Source: Chara braunii (lineage: Eukaryota > Streptophyta > Charophyceae > Charales > Characeae). From it: a stretch of DNA of 22,661 nucleotides. The translations under genes and the position numbers were made by a program. Every line of letters begins with the position of its first letter. The stretch's first letter is position 1. The notes below the pieces were generated by a model. That model was not told the DNA's origin, ran no database searches, and saw only the letters and a program-made list of their open reading frames with translations. The stretch lies in contig BFEA01000009.1 in NCBI GenBank assembly GCA_003427395.1, positions 5,291,164 to 5,313,824 of the forward strand, in the 5' to 3' direction. Shown here in pieces: positions 18,818-22,661 of the stretch.

Positions 18818-19376
18818 ACAAAACCAAGGGGGATAGCTCTGTCGGACCCTCAACCCCTCGATCTCTCCACGTCGTTCCAATACTCCTACGCCGTCACCGT
18901 TGGCCTCGATCCTTGAATCTCCTTGTTGAAAGTTCGACACTGTAACCAATAGTGTTAGGCCTAAGGCCGAGCCCAGTATTGATAGACATCTATATATGTG
19001 TGCACTGCGCGATGCGCGGATCTACGAAAACGTTTCAAAAATCACATTGTTGTCAATGTCGTCCTCCGTAGGTACGCATAAGTCACAGGCAAGCACATCA
19101 ATCAACGAGACATAATATTTTTAATCCTAGTTTAATCAGAAAATAAACAAAATTTGGTCGGCGATCACGTCGACCCTTCAACCATTAACAATTAGAAGAT
19201 CACGCGCGCCTCAAATTTGTGCGCCCACACACTCTCTGCTCTAGTCAACCATTCAGTCAGCGTAGACCATAGACTCAGTCGCGCCTCACGCGGTATACTT
19301 AGACTTTAAACCAAACTTATTTTTTGTCACTTGCAAAAACCAGGGTGGATACCCTCGTAAGGGTATTCGCCCCGAC
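18818..19376 (+). repeat. Dispersed repeat, copy B (~559 bp)
   Basis: Diverged copy of 14428-15040 with the same order of blocks. It starts ACAAAACCAAGGGGGATAG and contains GGACCCTCAACCCCTC and TGGCCTCGATCC. It ends GTCACTTGCAAAAACCAGGG followed by ATACCCTCGTAAGGGTAT (19349-19366) and CGCCCCGACA. The palindrome has lost one pair (C facing A) compared with copy A. Confidence 0.75.
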
Positions 19377-19450
19377 AACGCACATAGTTGTTGATCTTCA
19401 GCTTCATATGTCAAGCCTTTTACCAGTTTTAGTGCATAATACGGGCTTCG

Positions 19451-19750
19451 ACGAGGGGGTAGCCAACCTTTTTTTTCTTAACGTAGGGGGTAGCCCTTAC
19501 TACTGTTGTGTTCAGCTGGAAAGGACTTTCCTGAAATGAATGAAAGGACATAAAAGCTGGAGAGTGATATTGATGGCTTTCACGTGTTCCTTGACTGAGA
19601 TACAAACACGATGAGGTCTGACCGACCCAAAAAGTATACCATAACATTTGCGACCAGAAGAAAAAAAAGAAACAGCAACAGTAGGGCTACCCCCTCGTGG
19701 TACCACAACTACATCAAATGGCACAGAGGGGGTAAGGCGTTACTACTGTA
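19451..19750. mobile_element. MITE-like set of inverted GGGGGTAGCC repeats
   Basis: ACGAGGGGGTAGCC (19451-19464) faces its exact reverse complement GGCTACCCCCTCGT (19685-19698), 14 bp perfect. A second left unit (19483-19508: GGGGGTAGCCC then TTACTACTGTTG) also pairs with the right unit, which reads CAACAGTAGGGCTACCCCC. A third direct unit (19726-19750) reads GAGGGGGTAAGGCG then TTACTACTGTA. The arrangement suggests terminal repeats of one or two nested short non-coding DNA transposons. No transposase is present. A clear target-site duplication was not found. Confidence 0.5.
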
Positions 19751-20039
19751 TTCGGACAATTGTTACCATACGTGACCGAATGAACATGTAACATTGATGC
19801 CATTCATGTTTATTATTTAGCAAACAGAGGCACTGTCGTGGGAAACATATGAAACAGTTTTCACCTTTTGGCAGTCACAGATGCGGGTCCTAGAGTTCGA
19901 TACACAGACCTTACCCTACCCATGTACAGTATCGAGTTGACCCCCGAGTGTTTGAACCCGCAACCTGTGTTTTGGTAGTTGATTGTTGTCCATCGTAGGT
20001 CTGTGTAGTTGTAGGGGTTCAATCTATAGGTCTGTCGAG
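19751..20039. other. No feature seen
   Basis: About 290 bp between the inverted repeats and the region I assign to the second plus-strand LTR. No gene recognised. Confidence 0.45.
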
Positions 20040-20682
20040 TAGGGGCCATAGTTGTGTTGAGGTCGAAACTACTAGGCTAGAGGTCTCTAGGTGAGTCGCA
20101 AGTCCAACTGCGTTGAGTCGGCAGTGCAACCTCATGCAGTCAGCGGTACCAGTCCAAGTCACACTCAGTCCGGTCAAGCAAGTACCGTGTGGGACTGTGC
20201 ACACCAAGGGCCTGGTGGAAAGGGGCAGACCAATGGCAAACAGAAGTATAAATCAAGAAGCAGCGCCCAGCAAAAATCATTCATTCGCTGCGTAAGCCAT
20301 GCGGAAGCGCTGCTACAGCATCTTGTGCGAGGTGGTCTGCAGGTCGCCCGAAGTCGAAGTGGGCTGAACGGAGATAACGTAGCCATAGTCAAGGGTAGTA
20401 GAGCGGCCATAGCCGCTGTAGGTCGAAGATAGGCTTCAGTGCGTGTGTGTGTGGAGTATTGAGGGTGATCCAGAGTTGACTTCGTGCGAACGGTGGTGTT
20501 GGACACAGTGACGAGAGTTGGTGTGCAGGCGCTGATGCGCCATAGCTTATTGAAGCGATTTTGCATCTGAATTGTGTTCTCGTTTTCCATATCTCTGAAT
20601 TTAGAGTGGGCGCGCTGCGCCAATGTGAATCGCCATCTGTTTGCATGTATGCGAAGTGGAAATGAAAGCGTGTCTATTTGCA
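20040..20682 (+). mobile_element. 5' LTR (3' portion) of second plus-strand Ty3/gypsy element
   Basis: The end is fixed by TTTGCA at 20682 followed after one base by the initiator-Met primer site. The start cannot be set because the partner LTR is not in the window; 20040 is only where GCCATAG-rich sequence of LTR character begins. It has four GCCATAG words (20044, 20382, 20405, 20539) and a TG run (20443-20452). Open frames on both strands here are short and unrecognised. Confidence 0.6.
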
Positions 20683-20683
20683 T

Positions 20684-20695
20684 TGGTATCAGAGC
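20684..20695 (+). other. Primer binding site for initiator tRNA-Met
   Basis: TGGTATCAGAGC, identical to the site at 663. It starts the leader that runs to the gag ATG at 21897. Confidence 0.9.
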
Positions 20696-20853
20696 TGGTT
20701 CCCGTTACCCCACGCACCATCATCGTTGTCAGCGGGGAAGGAGACTCGCGCCAGTTAGGCGCCATAGCCGAGGTGCACCATCGGAGAAGAGAAGTTCGCC
20801 ATAGCTGTGCTGCGGAGTGAGGTGCCGCGTACCTGCACAGAAGACAACGACGA

Positions 20854-20858
<5 letters not shown>

Positions 20859-20900
<42 letters not shown>
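20859..20900. repeat. AG microsatellite
   Basis: About 20 AG units without interruption inside the element leader. Confidence 0.95.
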
Positions 20901-20903
<3 letters not shown>

Positions 20904-21183
20904 CGATACAAGATTGTTGTGTTATCCAAGGGAGAAGGTGGCCATAGTCGCGGAGCTCAGACACAAGGTTACCAAGAAAGAGGAAGGTAAAGCGAAGGAG
21001 AAGGAAGAAGAGACGAAGGAGAAGAAGTCATAGCTAGGGAGAAGGAAGGAGGGACGACGAAAGTGAAGGAAGCCATAGCCGGGGTGAAGCGAGGAAAGAG
21101 GAGAAAGAAGGAAGGAAGGAAGGAAGGAGGATAAAGAAGGTTGGTGAGGACAAAAAGGGTCGACAGCCATAGCCGAATCGAGG

Positions 21184-21304
21184 GTTGACCAGCGTTGACC
21201 AAGACTTTCACCAAGAAGTTGACCGGAGAGTTGACTGGCGGTGACCGACGAGTTGACCAAGCGTTGACCAGCGTTGACCGGAGTTGTTGACCACGAAATT
21301 GACC
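21184..21304 (+). repeat. Cluster of nine TTGAC(C/T) words
   Basis: GTTGACC at 21184, 21194, 21218, 21252, 21263, 21273 and 21286, GTTGACT at 21230 and ATTGACC at 21298. TTGAC(C/T) is the core W-box bound by WRKY transcription factors in plants. Some copies sit in a 10-bp step (GCGTTGACCA), which looks like local slippage. Whether it is a regulatory cluster or a simple minisatellite cannot be told from sequence. Confidence 0.6.
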
Positions 21305-21896
21305 AAGTTGGAGTTGGTATATTCTCGCCAAGCCTTCAGCCTATCCCCTCGCCCTATGGATGTGCACTCACCCCATGGTACTTGCTGAGTCTGTCTGTCT
21401 CTTGTTTCTGCATTGAGTCTCTTTTGTCTAGGTGATAGGAACTCTGTGTATGAGGTCATAGAGCTTTGTTGACCAAACCTACACAGGCTGAGTAGGGCTA
21501 AAGGTTGTGTCTGACGACTGACTAACCCGGAGGACACGAACCCTCCCAAGGAAGGGCACAAACTTGCGGGCTGCTCGGTGTGGCACAGTAGGCCCAAAAT
21601 CCGGGTTGTGGGTTGCACAACAAGTTGTCTAAGTCTTGAGAGGACTTGCTGATCACGTCATCCTGTTTGCGACGTTAAATCATTCCTGAGGAGTTACAGG
21701 GGATCTCCTTAAATGCCTCCTGATCAGCGGTAAGTCCTGTAGTGACAGCCTTAGTTTTAGGTCTAGGCTAGAAACCATAGTTGACAAGATCTTACCAAGA
21801 TTTTGTGGTCCTTAATTAGTCCTAAATTAAGTCAGTTAGGGGTGTGAGTCTAAGTGGTGAGGAGTGGAACTGATTCTTGGTTGTGCACCTTTCACC

Positions 21897-22200
21897 ATGG
21901 TTGACCTACGTAGTGGCAAGAGTACCACCCCTTACACCAAAGCTCAGGAAGAGCAAGCCGCCGCTGTACTCAAAGAGAGAAAAGAGGAGGCCAAGAAGAA
22001 GTTGATTAGACAGGCCAAAAAGTTGGCCCTACTTGAGGAGCAGGCGGCGAAGAGGAAGAAGTTGGGAGGAAGAAATGGAAAGATTGAAGGAGGAGGAAAA
22101 GAAAATGAAAGCAGTGAAAGAGGAAGAGATAGAAGAAGAAAAGGAGGAGGAGCCCCTGATCACGAGAGGCACCAGAGAGGGAATCCACTGGCCCGAAGAG
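21897..22200 (+). pseudogene. Gag N-terminus of Chara-type LTR retrotransposon, frameshifted and truncated
   Basis: The ATG at 21897 gives MVDLRSGKSTTPYTKAQEEQ and then a long Lys/Ala/Glu coiled coil (KKLIRQAKKLALLEEQAAKR). I recall this beginning as usual for gag-like proteins annotated in Chara braunii. At 22064-22066 GGG stands where GG would keep the frame; the extra base moves the coiled coil (EEEMERLKEEEKKMKAVKEE) into the next frame, which runs on through EPLITRGTREGIHW. Around 22200-22218 element coding sequence ends and an unrelated LTR-like start appears, so the capsid domain and everything downstream are missing from this window. The leader and primer site upstream are in the same orientation. 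The product would be a structural particle protein; this copy cannot make it. Confidence 0.82.
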
Positions 22201-22224
22201 GGAAGAGTCATGGTCTATGTAACA

Positions 22225-22244
22225 CCCGCGGACGCGTCCGCGGG
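22225..22244. repeat. 20-bp perfect GC palindrome
   Basis: CCCGCGGACGCGTCCGCGGG is fully self-complementary and lies 7 bp inside the presumed LTR start. Confidence 0.9.
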
Positions 22245-22342
22245 GCCAAGCTCGGAGGGCGGACGTACTCACGACCGCCTCCACAGACCCGATTTTACCA
22301 GATTTTTCCTGAATTAAATAATAGGCCCAAAAATATATATAT

Positions 22343-22389
22343 GGGGTTGTAGGGAATTTTAAGCCCTACAACCCCTTTTTTTTTTTTTT
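22343..22389 (+). other. Hairpin plus T-run, terminator-like
   Basis: GGGGTTGTAGGG (22343-22354), a 9-nt loop, and CCCTACAACCCC (22364-22375) form 12 perfect pairs, directly followed by 14 T. In bacteria this would be called a Rho-independent terminator. In this eukaryotic context it could fold in an LTR transcript, and the T-run alone could stop RNA polymerase III. It follows a TATA-like stretch with no gap. Confidence 0.6.
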
Positions 22390-22637
22390 GAAATCCGACT
22401 TTGTTTAGGATTTTTTAAAAATCAAAAACTAAATTCGATTTAAAGAAAAGATATATATCGTCAAATAGAAAAGCTGGAATTTTTTTTTGTCATTTTTTAT
22501 CATCAGATACATGGTCCCTGAGTTCGCCTGTATTTTTTAGAAATGAATTTCTTTTTTTTGCAGGGGTATGAGGTGTTTGAGAAAAATAAAGATGCAAAAT
22601 TTGAAAATAAATAAACAAAAAACTTGAAAAAAAAGGT

Positions 22638-22661
22638 TTGATTGATTGATTGATTGATTGA
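22638..22661. repeat. ATTG microsatellite at window edge
   Basis: Five to six TTGA/ATTG units that run off the window end. Confidence 0.9.

Larger units (their letters stand above)
20696..21896 (+). other. Leader of second plus-strand element
   Basis: About 1.2 kb between primer site and gag. It holds six more GCCATAG words up to 21175, an AG microsatellite (about 20859-20900), a GGAAGGAA-rich purine stretch (20980-21130) and a cluster of TTGACC words (21184-21304). On the minus strand the purine tracts give Ser/Leu-rich open frames without meaning. From 21305 to 21896 I see nothing further. Confidence 0.6.
22218..22661 (+). mobile_element. Probable start of another LTR inserted in gag
   Basis: Begins TGTAACACCC, a common form of plant LTR start, immediately followed by a GC palindrome. 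Then come AT-rich DNA, a TATATATAT box (22333-22342), a strong hairpin with T-run, and further AT-rich DNA to the window edge. The other end is outside the window, so LTR identity rests on the start and on the abrupt break in the gag frame. Confidence 0.4.

Noticed and set aside
14428-19376. One LTR retrotransposon with copies A and B as its LTRs
   Set aside because: Copies are strongly diverged, no primer site follows copy A, no polypurine tract precedes copy B, and no gag or pol lies between.
19861-20060. tRNA-like sequence with GGGTTCAATC-type T-loop
   Set aside because: No matching acceptor stem, D-loop or anticodon arm at the right distances.
22343-22389. Bacterial Rho-independent terminator or contamination
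   Set aside because: No bacterial gene lies upstream, and the surrounding gag and LTR features are eukaryotic.

Overview
The window looks like accessory, transposon-filled nuclear DNA of a charophyte green alga, most likely Chara braunii or a close relative. The clearest clue is the N-terminus of a gag protein at 21897 (begins MVDLRSGKSTTPYTKAQEEQ, then a long Lys/Glu coiled coil). I recall this style of protein from Chara Ty3/gypsy-like elements; no search was run. Plant-type initiator-tRNA-Met primer sites (TGGTATCAGAGC) at 663 and 20684 fit this. I see no intact gene, no bacterial gene organisation and no RNA gene I can defend.

Layout. Bases 193-8446 are a wrecked plus-strand Ty3/gypsy chromovirus: a 5'-truncated left LTR, a primer site, the broken C-terminal part of integrase with chromodomain, a polypurine tract and a full right LTR of about 1.23 kb. 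Its interior is largely replaced by a second element on the minus strand, with a decayed gag (4902-3519), a long leader, a candidate non-standard primer site and an LTR (6505-5932). A 219-bp direct repeat (911-1129 and 6293-6511) with only five mismatches brackets this insertion. Bases 8447-12890 hold microsatellites, one possible host exon on the minus strand (about 9106-8815), palindrome-rich DNA and unrecognised open frames. Bases 14428-15040 and 18818-19376 are two diverged copies of one repeat ending in an ATACCC...GGGTAT palindrome; a partial inverted copy lies near 11707-11755. From about 20040 another plus-strand LTR element begins (LTR end 20682, primer site 20684, leader, gag fragment from 21897). 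A new LTR-like sequence starting TGTAACACCC at 22218 cuts it off.

The most unusual content is between 12.9 and 16.2 kb: three separate groups of repeated hairpins. The best is 15588-16185. Seven irregularly spaced copies share a core (close to CACCCAAACTTATGGAACAT) with an invariant AACTTA apical loop. The arms around the core differ between copies, yet they pair in every copy. That is the pattern expected if structure, rather than only sequence, is maintained. A three-copy ~120-bp repeat (15042-15300) and a ~190-bp repeat (12895-13480) have the same design. I cannot assign a function to any of them.
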